64,000 nt of DNA from Carnobacterium_A antarcticum (GTDB lineage Bacteria > Bacillota > Bacilli > Lactobacillales > Carnobacteriaceae). How positions within the stretch are numbered: position 1 is the stretch's first letter; the number at the start of each line of letters is the position of its first letter. The DNA lies in the NCBI RefSeq assembly GCF_042658365.1, contig NZ_JBHSQC010000005.1; one strand, written 5' to 3'. Positions 44,507 through 53,458 of the stretch are shown piece after piece. A model generated the notes under the pieces. It was given only the letters and a program-made list of their open reading frames with translations, did no database searches and was not told where the DNA came from. The translations under genes were made by a program, and so were the position numbers.

Positions 44507-44743
44507 TTATTCAGCTGTAACGAATGGTAATAATCCCATGATACGTGCACGTTTAATTGCAATTGTTAATTTACGTTGGTTTTTAGCTGAAGTGCCAGTG
44601 ACACGACGAGGTAAAATTTTACCTCTTTCAGAAATAAAACGTTTCAAAAGATCTAAGTCTTTAAAGTCGATGTATTCGATATGGTTTGCTGCGATATAAT
44701 CAACTTTACGGCGCTTACGTCCGCCTCTACGTTGGATAGCCAT
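44507..44743 (-). CDS. rpsR: 30S ribosomal protein S18
   Basis: 78 residues: RRGGRKRRKVDYI, then YIDFKDLDLLKRFISERGKI and PRRVTGTSAKNQRKLTIAIK, the conserved S18 core. No zinc-ligand Cys residues, so this is the zinc-independent form. Last gene of the rpsF-ssb-rpsR unit; AAGGAGGAATAAAA precedes the start. Confidence 0.97.
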   Translation of the reverse strand: MAIQRRGGRKRRKVDYIAANHIEYIDFKDLDLLKRFISERGKILPRRVTGTSAKNQRKLTIAIKRARIMGLLPFVTAE

Positions 44744-44780
44744 TTTTATTCCTCCTTACTCCTAAGTTTCTAATGGTGCA

Positions 44781-45299
44781 TTAGAACGGTAAATCATCGT
44801 CCGAAATATCTATCGGTTGGCTGCTCTTTTCAAAAGGATCAGAGTTTCCAAAATCTGGATATTTCGAATCTGTCGGAGCTGATTTTTGTGAATAATTATT
44901 TTGTGTTTGGTTAGATGAATTTTGTTGAGGAGCAGCTCCTGAATGATTCGTATCAGATCCACGACGTTGTTCTGTTGTCGTTTTTGATTCTAACATTGAG
45001 AAAGTGTCTACAACAACTTCAGTAACGTACACTCGTTGTCCTTGTTGGTTATCATAAGAACGCGTTTGAATACGTCCTTCCACACCAACTAATGACCCTT
45101 TACGAGTAAAGTTAGCCAATGTTTCAGCTGTCTTTCTCCAAGCAACACAGTTAATAAAATCCGCATCCCGTTCACCTTTTTGGTTTGTAAACTGTCTGTT
45201 TACAGCCACGGTGAATGAAGCCACAGCTGTACCGTTCGAAGTGTATCTTAAATCCGCGTCTTTAGTTAATCTTCCAACTAAAACAACATTATTAATCAC
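44781..45299 (-). CDS. ssb: Single-stranded DNA-binding protein
   Basis: About 172 residues. The OB-fold begins INNVVLVGRLTKDADLRYT and includes FINCVAWRKTAETLANF. A Gln/Asn/Ser-rich linker leads to the acidic interaction tip DISDDDLPF. It coats ssDNA in replication and repair. I chose GTG at 45299, which follows AAGGAGCTAATAAT; the frame is open to 45317 but that start overlaps the ribosome site. Confidence 0.95.
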   Translation of the reverse strand: MINNVVLVGRLTKDADLRYTSNGTAVASFTVAVNRQFTNQKGERDADFINCVAWRKTAETLANFTRKGSLVGVEGRIQTRSYDNQQGQRVYVTEVVVDTFSMLESKTTTEQRRGSDTNHSGAAPQQNSSNQTQNNYSQKSAPTDSKYPDFGNSDPFEKSSQPIDISDDDLPF

Positions 45300-45322
45300 A
45301 TTATTAGCTCCTTCCAAAAAAG

Positions 45323-45338
45323 TGTTTCACATGAAACA
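45323..45338. promoter_or_regulatory. parS-like site 3
   Basis: TGTTTCACATGAAACA, identical to site 1, lies in the rpsF-ssb spacer about 1.1 kb away. Its repetition outside any coding constraint supports a real ParB site. Confidence 0.75.
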
Positions 45339-45347
45339 ATCTTAACT

Positions 45348-45647
45348 TTAAGCTTCTAATCTAATAATCATATGACGTAAAATATTGTCATTGATCTTAG
45401 AAAGACGATCGAATTCATTGATTGCCGCTGCATCTGTAGCAGTTAGTTTTACGATATGATAAATTCCTTCTTGGAACTTCTTAATTTCGTAAGCTAAACG
45501 GCGTTTCGACCAGTCTTTAGATTCAGTAATTTCAGCGCCATTATCTGTTAAAATTGTATCAAAGCGTTCGATTAAAGCAGCTTTTTCAGTTTCTTCAATG
45601 TTTGGACGGATAATGTATAAAATTTCATATTTTGCTGTTTGACTCAT
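45348..45647 (-). CDS. rpsF: 30S ribosomal protein S6
   Basis: 99 residues: AKYEILYIIRPNIEETEKAA, KDWSKRRLAYEIKKFQEGIY and FDRLSKINDNILRHMIIR match S6 throughout. First gene of the rpsF-ssb-rpsR operon. ATG at 45647 is the family-typical start (MSQTAKYE); an in-frame GTG at 45659 overlaps the GGAGG. Confidence 0.95.
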   Translation of the reverse strand: MSQTAKYEILYIIRPNIEETEKAALIERFDTILTDNGAEITESKDWSKRRLAYEIKKFQEGIYHIVKLTATDAAAINEFDRLSKINDNILRHMIIRLEA

Positions 45648-45824
45648 CTTGACTGTCACCTCCTTATGGACTTTGGCTCATTCTTTTGAACGAGCAAGGA
45701 GAGTATTCTGTAGTAGATTACTCACGTCTAATAAATATATCATAATGCATAAGATAATTCAATGTTTTTTTAGTTATAAAATTAAATAACAACTAGTTTT
45801 TATTTTGATGTTTAAGTAGTGCAC

Positions 45825-45868
45825 ATAAAAAACACTCCCTTATTCCTAAAATCAGAAATAAGGGAGCT
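45825..45868 (-). terminator. Terminator after gyrA
   Basis: CTCCCTTATT pairs with AATAAGGGAG; on the minus strand the stem is followed by T6. Confidence 0.88.
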
Positions 45869-45875
45869 GCTTTTT

Positions 45876-48443
45876 TTATTCTTGGTCTTCTTCCTCTTCA
45901 GTACTATCTTCACTATCAGTATCTTCAGCACTGTCCTCTGATTCATTTAAAATCTTCGCTGGTACTTCTGTAGTGACTTCTGAAGAAGCGGCTGGAGTAG
46001 TTTCTTCAGCTTCTTCTGGTTCGACAATAGCCATTGTTGAAACGATGACATCGTCCGCTACACGAATCAAACGAACGCCAAGAGTAGCACGTCCTGTTTG
46101 AGAGACGCTAGCTACATTGAATCGTATGATGACACCTGAATTGGTGATCAACATAACGTCTTCATCGCCTTTTACAGTCGTTAAACCAGCTAATTTACCG
46201 TTCTTTTCAGTAATGTTGGCTGTCTTAACTCCTTTTCCGCCACGGCCTTTAATGGCGTATTCACTCGCACTCGTTCGTTTGCCGTAGCCTTTTTCCGTAA
46301 TGATCAGAACTTCTGAATCTGGAGTCAAGAGATCCATGCCGACGACATAGTCATCTTCACGTAAACGAATCCCGCGTACTCCGCTCGCACTCCGTCCCAT
46401 ATTTCGAACAACGTTCTCATCAAAGCTGACAGCATAACCTAAGTGAGTTCCGATGATGACATTTTGTTTGCCATCCGTAACCGAAACCTTCATCAGTTCA
46501 TCATCTTCACGTAAGACAATCGCTCTGATTCCGTTGCTGCGTATGTTAGCAAAAGCAGACACTGCAGTCCGTTTGACCGTACCTTGACGTGTTGTAAAGA
46601 ATAAATAATGATCGTCATCTGCTTTGCCTCGGACATTAATAACGGCTTGGATAGTTTCACCAGAATCGATACCCAATAGATTGATTACCGGTATTCCCTT
46701 AGCCGTTCGGCCATATTCAGGAATTTCATATCCTTTAGAACGATATACTTTTCCGCTATTGGTAAAGAAGAGCAGTGTATCATGAGTCGAACAAGAAACT
46801 AATGTCTCAATGAAATCGTCATTATGGATTCCCATTCCTTGCACGCCACGACCGCCGCGTCTTTGAGATTTGAAATCTGAACTTGGAAGACGTTTGATAT
46901 ACCCATTATGTGTCAATGTGATCACAACTTCTTCTTCTTCGATCAAATCTTCGTCTTCAAGACTCAATACTTCGCCTACTAGTAATTCTGTACGACGAGC
47001 ATCGCCAAAGCGTTCTTGGATTTCAAGCAATTCAGTTTCAATAATTGTATGGACACGTTCTGGTCTAGCTAAAATATCGGCCATATCATTAATGAAAGCT
47101 GACAATTCATTATACTCTGCTTCAATCTTATCGCGTTCTAGACCTGTTAAACGAACCATACGCATATCTAAAATAGCTTGCGCTTGTTTTTCTGATAAAC
47201 CGTATGTTTCAATTAAAGTTGTTTTAGCAATATCTCCAGTTTTTGAACCGCGGATGATTCGAATGATTTCATCAATGTGATCTAAAGCTATTCTTAAACC
47301 TTCTAAAATATGTGCACGCGCTTCAGCTTTCCGTTTATCGTAAGCCGTTCTTCTACGAATGACCACTTCCTGATGTTTCAAATATTCTTCAAGAATGGCT
47401 TTTAAACTTAATACTTTTGGTATACCGTTCACGATTGCCAACATATTAAAACCAAATGATGTTTGCAATGATGTTAATTTATATAAATTATTCAAGACGA
47501 CACTTGCGCTGACATCACGTCTAACATCAATAACTACCCGCATACCGTCACGGTCAGATTCATCTGCTAAGTCAGTGATTCCTTCGATGCGTTTGTCGCG
47601 TGCCAAATCAGCAATTCGTTCAACCAACCGGGCTTTATTGACCATATAAGGCAATTCGTGCACGATTATGCGTTCTTTTCCGTTTTTTAATACCTCGATC
47701 TCAACTTTAGCCCGAACCATAATAGAACCTTTACCAGTTTCATAAGCTTTTCTGATTCCAGATTTCCCCATAACCAGTCCACCAGTCGGAAAGTCAGGAC
47801 CAGGCAATGCTTCCATCAAATCTGCTGTGGTAGCATCAGGGTCGTTCATCAAAATATGCAAAGCTGAAATAACTTCTGTTAGATTATGCGGTGGAATATT
47901 GGTTGCCATACCTACAGCAATACCAGTAACGCCGTTTACAAGCAGGTTTGGAAAACGAGCTGGCAATACATCGGGTTCACGTTCTGATCCATCATAGTTA
48001 TCATGGTAATCGACCGTATCTTTATTGATATCCCGCAGCATTTCTACTGCTATTTTTGTCATCCGAGCTTCTGTATACCGCATTGCCGCGGCCCCGTCGC
48101 CATCCACTGATCCAAAGTTTCCATGGCCATCTACTAATGGGTAACGGTAACTCCAATTTTGTGCCATCCGAACCATTGATTCATAAATCGCACTATCTCC
48201 ATGCGGGTGGTATTTCCCCATCACATCCCCGACAATACGTGCTGATTTTTTATACGCTTTATCCGGCGTTACCCCTAATTCGCTCATTCCATATAAAATA
48301 CGGCGGTGAACCGGTTTTAAACCATCCCGTACATCTGGCAATGCGCGTGCTACAATAACACTCATAGCATAATCAAGGAATGACGTACGCATTTCATGGC
48401 TTAATTCAATTGTTTTTATATTTTCTTTAAACTCTTCAGCCAT
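45876..48443 (-). CDS. gyrA: DNA gyrase subunit A
   Basis: 855 residues. The catalytic Tyr123 lies in AAAMRYTEARM. The quinolone-resistance region reads KYHPHGDSAIYESMVRMAQ with Ser84 and Glu88, the susceptible-type residues. The C-terminal beta-pinwheel carries the GyrA-box QRRGGRGVQGM, and an acidic Glu/Ser/Thr-rich tail closes the protein. With GyrB it introduces negative supercoils. It begins 23 bases after gyrB. Confidence 0.98.
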   Translation of the reverse strand: MAEEFKENIKTIELSHEMRTSFLDYAMSVIVARALPDVRDGLKPVHRRILYGMSELGVTPDKAYKKSARIVGDVMGKYHPHGDSAIYESMVRMAQNWSYRYPLVDGHGNFGSVDGDGAAAMRYTEARMTKIAVEMLRDINKDTVDYHDNYDGSEREPDVLPARFPNLLVNGVTGIAVGMATNIPPHNLTEVISALHILMNDPDATTADLMEALPGPDFPTGGLVMGKSGIRKAYETGKGSIMVRAKVEIEVLKNGKERIIVHELPYMVNKARLVERIADLARDKRIEGITDLADESDRDGMRVVIDVRRDVSASVVLNNLYKLTSLQTSFGFNMLAIVNGIPKVLSLKAILEEYLKHQEVVIRRRTAYDKRKAEARAHILEGLRIALDHIDEIIRIIRGSKTGDIAKTTLIETYGLSEKQAQAILDMRMVRLTGLERDKIEAEYNELSAFINDMADILARPERVHTIIETELLEIQERFGDARRTELLVGEVLSLEDEDLIEEEEVVITLTHNGYIKRLPSSDFKSQRRGGRGVQGMGIHNDDFIETLVSCSTHDTLLFFTNSGKVYRSKGYEIPEYGRTAKGIPVINLLGIDSGETIQAVINVRGKADDDHYLFFTTRQGTVKRTAVSAFANIRSNGIRAIVLREDDELMKVSVTDGKQNVIIGTHLGYAVSFDENVVRNMGRSASGVRGIRLREDDYVVGMDLLTPDSEVLIITEKGYGKRTSASEYAIKGRGGKGVKTANITEKNGKLAGLTTVKGDEDVMLITNSGVIIRFNVASVSQTGRATLGVRLIRVADDVIVSTMAIVEPEEAEETTPAASSEVTTEVPAKILNESEDSAEDTDSEDSTEEEEDQE

Positions 48444-48466
48444 TCTTTATTGTCCTCCTATTTGGA

Positions 48467-50404
48467 TTAAATATCTAAATTTTGTACATAACGTGCATTT
48501 TCTTCAATAAATTCACGTCTTGGTTCAACACGGTCACCCATTAACATATCCAAGCTTTTATCTGCCTCAATAGCGTCTTCCACAGTCACTTGCAGCATCC
48601 GTCTATTTTCAGGGTTCATCGTTGTTTCCCATAATTGTTCAGCGTCCATTTCCCCTAGTCCTTTATACCGTTGTATAACCGGTTTTGGCGAAACTGGCAG
48701 TTCTTTCAATAACTCATCTAATTCTTCCACTGAATCCAAATAAACCATTTTTTTCCCTTGTCGCACTTGATACAATGGCGGTTGTGCGATATACACATAA
48801 CCTGCTTCAACGACTGGACGCATATAACGATAAAATAACGTCAATAGTAGAGTACGAATATGTGCTCCATCGACATCCGCATCGGTCATGATAACCAATT
48901 TATGGTAACGAGCTTTAGACAGATCAAAATCGCCGCCAAATCCTGTACCCATTGCGGTAAACAACGCTCGGATTTCTTCATTTGCTAAAATACGATCCAA
49001 AGTTGCTTTTTCGACATTTAAGATTTTTCCTCGAATCGGCAAAATCGCTTGGAATAAACGCGATCGGCCTTGTTTAGCAGAACCTCCAGCGGAATCTCCC
49101 TCAACAATAAACAATTCACTGATTGATGGATCTTTGCTTGAACAGTCGGCTAATTTACCCGGCAAGTTGCTGATTTCCAACCCGCTCTTCTTACGAGTGA
49201 CTTCACGTGCTCGCTTTGCAGCTAGACGTGCTCTTGAAGCTAGCGAACCTTTTTCAAATATTTTTCTAGCCACTTGCGGATTTTCCATTAAGAATTTATC
49301 AAAATGTGCTGAAAAAAGACGATCGGTAATTGTTCTTGCTTCAGAGTTGCCCAATTTTGTTTTGGTTTGCCCTTCGAACTGCGGATCAGGGTGTTTGATC
49401 GAAACAACTACTGTCAATCCTTCACGCACATCTTCACCAGTTAAGTTTTCTTCGTTTTCTTTCATCAGTTTATTGCGTCTCGCGTAATCATTAACCACAC
49501 GTGTCAAAGCTGTTTTAAAGCCTGATTCATGCGTTCCACCTTCGTAGGTATGGATATTGTTAGCAAACGTCAATAAATTCGTGTGGTAGCCATCTGTATA
49601 CTGCATAGCCACTTCAACGGTAATTCCTTGTTGTTCGCCTTCTAAAAAGATCGGCTCTTCAAATAAAACATTTTTATTTGTATTTAAAAAGGCAACGTAG
49701 CTCTTAATTCCGCCCTCATAATAGTATTCCAGTTTTTGAGGTTTTTCTTCACGTTTGTCTTCGATCGTTATCTTTAATCCACGATTTAAAAATGCTAATT
49801 CGCGGACACGAACAGCCAAACGGTCAAAATCAAAAACGACTGTTTCTTTGAAAATTTCTGGATCCGGCAAAAAGTTCACAGTTGTCCCGTGACGTTCGGT
49901 CTCTCCAATGATTTCCAAATCATTTAAAACGGCTCCTCTAGAGTAGCCTTGGAAATAAATTTTCCCATTTTTGTGCACACGAACTTCTAATCTAGTAGAA
50001 AGGGCATTAACAACGGAACCACCAACGCCATGTAAACCACCTGAAACTTTATATCCGCCACCGCCAAATTTACCACCAGCATGAAGAATGGTAAAAACTG
50101 TCTCGACAGCCGGGCGACCTGTTTTGGCTTGGATATCAACCGGGATTCCACGACCGTTATCTATGACAGTAATACTGTTGTCTACTTCAACGACAACGTT
50201 TATCTCATCAGCAAATCCAGCTAAAGCTTCATCGATCGAGTTGTCAACGATTTCCCACACCAAGTGATGTAACCCTTCGCCGCTGGTTGAACCAATATAC
50301 ATACCAGGACGTTTACGGACAGCTTCCAGACCTTCTAAAACTTGAATTTGACTTGCATCATAATCTTGCGCAATATCAGCTTTATCTCTAATTTCTTCAG
50401 ACAA
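48467..50404 (-). CDS. gyrB: DNA gyrase subunit B
   Basis: 645 residues. The GHKL ATPase domain contains EIVDNSIDEALAG and GGLHGVGGSVVNALS. The Toprim domain has EGDSAGGSAKQGR and MTDADVDGAHI, and the C-terminus IQRYKGLGEMDAEQLWETTM contacts GyrA. ATP hydrolysis drives supercoiling. The start is TTG at 50404, with GGAG at the end of recF, 2 bases after the recF stop codon, so translation is probably coupled. Confidence 0.98.
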   Translation of the reverse strand: MSEEIRDKADIAQDYDASQIQVLEGLEAVRKRPGMYIGSTSGEGLHHLVWEIVDNSIDEALAGFADEINVVVEVDNSITVIDNGRGIPVDIQAKTGRPAVETVFTILHAGGKFGGGGYKVSGGLHGVGGSVVNALSTRLEVRVHKNGKIYFQGYSRGAVLNDLEIIGETERHGTTVNFLPDPEIFKETVVFDFDRLAVRVRELAFLNRGLKITIEDKREEKPQKLEYYYEGGIKSYVAFLNTNKNVLFEEPIFLEGEQQGITVEVAMQYTDGYHTNLLTFANNIHTYEGGTHESGFKTALTRVVNDYARRNKLMKENEENLTGEDVREGLTVVVSIKHPDPQFEGQTKTKLGNSEARTITDRLFSAHFDKFLMENPQVARKIFEKGSLASRARLAAKRAREVTRKKSGLEISNLPGKLADCSSKDPSISELFIVEGDSAGGSAKQGRSRLFQAILPIRGKILNVEKATLDRILANEEIRALFTAMGTGFGGDFDLSKARYHKLVIMTDADVDGAHIRTLLLTLFYRYMRPVVEAGYVYIAQPPLYQVRQGKKMVYLDSVEELDELLKELPVSPKPVIQRYKGLGEMDAEQLWETTMNPENRRMLQVTVEDAIEADKSLDMLMGDRVEPRREFIEENARYVQNLDI

Positions 50405-50406
50405 AC

Positions 50407-51528
50407 TTATTCACTCTCCATTTCTACATGACCATCTACAATTCGAAAGACTCGCGGAGTCTCCAACATACTTTGTTTTACACCGTCTAAACTAGTCGTC
50501 GTCAAAAAGGTTTGCACTTTGCTTTGAATCGCTTTTAACAAATGCGTTTGACGCTCGTCATCTAATTCAGATAACACATCATCTAACAATAAAAGCGGGT
50601 ATTCCCCTGTCATTTCTTTCATCAAATCAATTTCTGCCAATTTCACACTCAAGGCTGTCGTTCTTTGTTGCCCTTGCGAACCAAATGTCTGTACATTCCG
50701 GCCATTAACGCTAAATTTCAAATCGTCACGATGCGGTCCAAAAAGAGTGACGCCTTGTTCTATTTCACGTTTTTGTCCTTTTTCAAAAGCTTGCAGAAAA
50801 TCTAAATAAATTTTCTCTTTGTCTTGATGATCTGTTATGGACAAGCCGCAATGGTACTCAATTTCTAACACTTCTTTTTGTTTTGAAATCTCGTCATGAA
50901 TAGGAGCAGCCCAGTTGCCTAGCTTTTCCACAAACAAAAAGCGTTCGGCTAAGATAGCTGCTCCATGTTCAGCAAGTTGCTCGGTCAATACTTCCAAAAA
51001 AGTCAGATCTTGTTTTTTTTGAAAAGCCAATTGTTTTAAATAATGATTGCGTTGTTTTAATATGCGTTGGTATTGAACCAAATGGTGCAAATAAATAGGG
51101 CTCATTTGGCCCATTTCCATATCTATAAATTTTCTTCTGACCAGCGGTGAACCTTTGACCAAAGACAAGTCTTCTGGTGCAAAGAGAATCACGTTTAAAT
51201 TGCCTATATAAGCACTTAATTTTTTTTGCTCTAAATGATTAAATTTAGCTTTTTTCCCTTTATTAGAAATGGAAATTTCCAGCGGGAAGCTAGATCCTTT
51301 TTTTTGAATGCGGCCGCTTACGCGAGCAACATCCTGATCCCATCGAATCAACTCTTTATCATTGGCAGTACGATGACTTCTAGCCATCGCCAATACATAA
51401 ACAGCCTCCATCAAACTTGTTTTTCCTTGGGCATTTTCACCAATAAAAACATTGATGCCCTCAGAAAAAGTTGCTTGGGCGCTTTCATAATTACGGTAAT
51501 TTGAAAGCTGAATTTCTTTCAAAAACAT
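50407..51528 (-). CDS. recF: DNA replication and repair protein RecF
   Basis: 373 residues. Walker A is in VFIGENAQGKTSLMEAVYVL and the signature/Walker B are in TFGSQGQQRTTALSVKLAEI and PLLLLDDVLSELD. It loads RecA at gaps together with RecO and RecR. The ATG overlaps the yaaA stop by one base (TAATG). Confidence 0.97.
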   Translation of the reverse strand: MFLKEIQLSNYRNYESAQATFSEGINVFIGENAQGKTSLMEAVYVLAMARSHRTANDKELIRWDQDVARVSGRIQKKGSSFPLEISISNKGKKAKFNHLEQKKLSAYIGNLNVILFAPEDLSLVKGSPLVRRKFIDMEMGQMSPIYLHHLVQYQRILKQRNHYLKQLAFQKKQDLTFLEVLTEQLAEHGAAILAERFLFVEKLGNWAAPIHDEISKQKEVLEIEYHCGLSITDHQDKEKIYLDFLQAFEKGQKREIEQGVTLFGPHRDDLKFSVNGRNVQTFGSQGQQRTTALSVKLAEIDLMKEMTGEYPLLLLDDVLSELDDERQTHLLKAIQSKVQTFLTTTSLDGVKQSMLETPRVFRIVDGHVEMESE

Positions 51529-51779
51529 TAGAGCTCATCCTCAGGAATCTGATTGTTTGATTCGACAGATTGAATGAAAAATGTTCCTTCTCCAGGAATT
51601 TCGATAACGGAACCGGGGTAAAGTTTTTTTCCTCTGCGATTTTCTGGTTCGTTGTCAAGTAAGATCGTATGTTCAGCTAAATACCATTTTGCCATACCGC
51701 CACTGCTGATAATGTCCGCATGCTTTAAAAATTGTCCTAAAGTAATAAATTCGCTATTGATTAAAATAGTCTTTTTCAT
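51528..51779 (-). CDS. yaaA: S4-domain RNA-binding protein YaaA
   Basis: 83 residues. A single S4 domain (FITLGQFLKHADIISSGGMA, then NRRGKKLYPGSVIEI) sits between dnaN and recF as in most Firmicutes. It probably binds RNA or ribosomal particles; the exact role is unknown. ATG at 51779 follows AGGTGATTTT, so the longer frame to 51839 is rejected. Confidence 0.9.
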   Translation of the reverse strand: MKKTILINSEFITLGQFLKHADIISSGGMAKWYLAEHTILLDNEPENRRGKKLYPGSVIEIPGEGTFFIQSVESNNQIPEDEL

Positions 51780-51997
51780 AAAATCACCTGCTTTCAATAA
51801 AATAAGCGTGGAGAGTTGAAAAATCCACGCATTACGCACTTAGTTGTTAGTTCTATTATACTCCTTTTTGAGTTAGATTACAAATCGAATTAGAAATAAA
51901 CTAGCTTCTATCCACTTTAATAGAATGATACAAAAAGACCCTAAAAACGTAAAAGTTGCTTAAAAGAGAAAAAAAGGCGGTTTTTGGGCAAGACAGC

Positions 51998-52040
51998 AAA
52001 AAAACTGCTTTTCCCATTTGGTGAGAAAAGCAGTTTTTTG
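51998..52040 (-). terminator. Terminator after dnaN
   Basis: AAAAAACTGCTTTTCCC pairs with GAGAAAAGCAGTTTTTT directly after the dnaN stop codon. It separates dnaN from the yaaA-recF-gyrBA unit. Confidence 0.9.
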
Positions 52041-52048
52041 TTGATTCT

Positions 52049-53191
52049 TTAAAAAGTTCGTACTGGAGTAATCAATTGAATGAAATCTTGGTTATTTTCA
52101 CTTGGGACCAAGATAAATGGTCGTACAGGTGAAGTAAACTTGATTTTTATATCGGTTTGCCCGAATGTCCGCAAAGCATCTTTCATATAGTCGGGGTTAA
52201 AAGAGAGTTCGATCGGTTCCCCTTCAACAGATAGGTAATCTAAATCCTCTTGGACATTCCCTACATCTGGTGAATTTCCTGAGATTTTTACTATATCTGG
52301 ATTAATGGTGATTTTGACCACGTTGTTCTTTCCTTCGTGTGACAACAAGGAAGCTCGTTCAATTGCGCCTAATAAAGAAACAGCATTAAATTCGATTTCT
52401 GTTGCTGAATTATCCGGAATCAATCGTTTTGTATCTGGATAATAGCCTTCCAGCAAACGAGAATAGAAAAACATGTTTTCAGTTTTAAATAAAACTTGAT
52501 TTTCGGTCACCATCATTTCGATCGTGCTGGAGTTGTCATCCAAAGTACGAGCCAATTCTATTAAGCTTTTACCAGGAATAATAACATTGTATTTTTTACT
52601 GGTCTGTTCTTCAGATGTTTCTAATGGAATCACACGCTGACTTAAACGATGACTGTCTGTAGCGACTGCTAACAGCTTGCCATTTTCGATAACCATGTTG
52701 ACACCCGTTAAAATTGGACGACTTTCATGAGTCGAGATGGCAATAACCGTTTGTCCAATGACCTGTTTAAATAAGCCAACCGGTAAAGTAAAGGACTCAT
52801 TTGTGTCAATGACTGGCAAATGCGGATAGTTGTTGGCATCCAAACCATTAATGGTAAATGAAGCTGTTGCTGAAGTGATCAAGGTTTGGAAATGATCCAA
52901 AACTTCGATCTCCATATTTTCTTCTGGTAACTTTTTAACGATTTCACTAAAAAAACGAGCTTGCAATACAATGCTACCTGTTTTTTCAATCGTTAAGGCA
53001 TTTGCTTCGTCTGTTGTAGGAATGAACGTTTCAATGGAAATATCTGAGTCGCTCCCTGTCAGTGTCAACCCTTCTTCATTCGCAACGATTTTTATTCCCG
53101 TTAAAATTGGGATAGTTGTTCTCGAAGAGATCGCCCGTTGTACGTCAGCTAAACTCTTTAAGAATGCACTTCTTTTGATGGTAAATTTCAT
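52049..53191 (-). CDS. dnaN: DNA polymerase III beta subunit (sliding clamp)
   Basis: 380 residues with three repeated clamp domains; MKFTIKRSAFLKSLADVQRA at the start and the C-terminal IQLITPVRTF are typical. It encircles DNA and tethers the polymerase. It is transcribed away from oriC after dnaA across a 267-base spacer that holds the predicted unwinding element. Confidence 0.98.
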   Translation of the reverse strand: MKFTIKRSAFLKSLADVQRAISSRTTIPILTGIKIVANEEGLTLTGSDSDISIETFIPTTDEANALTIEKTGSIVLQARFFSEIVKKLPEENMEIEVLDHFQTLITSATASFTINGLDANNYPHLPVIDTNESFTLPVGLFKQVIGQTVIAISTHESRPILTGVNMVIENGKLLAVATDSHRLSQRVIPLETSEEQTSKKYNVIIPGKSLIELARTLDDNSSTIEMMVTENQVLFKTENMFFYSRLLEGYYPDTKRLIPDNSATEIEFNAVSLLGAIERASLLSHEGKNNVVKITINPDIVKISGNSPDVGNVQEDLDYLSVEGEPIELSFNPDYMKDALRTFGQTDIKIKFTSPVRPFILVPSENNQDFIQLITPVRTF

Positions 53192-53236
53192 TAAGTAAAC
53201 CTCCAGAATAGTAGTTAATTAATTTAATAAGATCTT

Positions 53237-53273
53237 TAGTAATAGTAGTAGGGCCTGTGGATACTGTGGGAAA
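53237..53273 (+). other. Predicted basal unwinding module: DnaA-trio, GC clamp, two DnaA boxes
   Basis: TAG-TAA-TAG-TAG-TAG (53237-53251) is followed by GGCC and the abutting boxes TGTGGATAC (53256-53264) and TGTGGGAAA (53265-53273). Read 3' to 5' from the boxes, the trios are GAT-GAT-GAT-AAT-GAT, as in the DnaA-trio described for Bacillus origins. Another box (TGTGGATAA, 53309-53317) and TTATACACA (53349-53357) follow. This is the likely strand-opening site in the dnaA-dnaN spacer. Confidence 0.7.
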
Positions 53274-53458
53274 GCAAAGTGAGACTATGCATACCAAGGT
53301 TTTCCACATGTGGATAAGTTGTTGATAAATCTGGAATAACTTTGAGAGTTATACACAAGCTCTTTAAGTTATTTTTTTTATTTCCTTACGAGTAGTCTAA
53401 CGGATAAGTCCATAAAATGTAAATTTATAAGTCAGTATAAGGCAAAATAATGAGCAGA

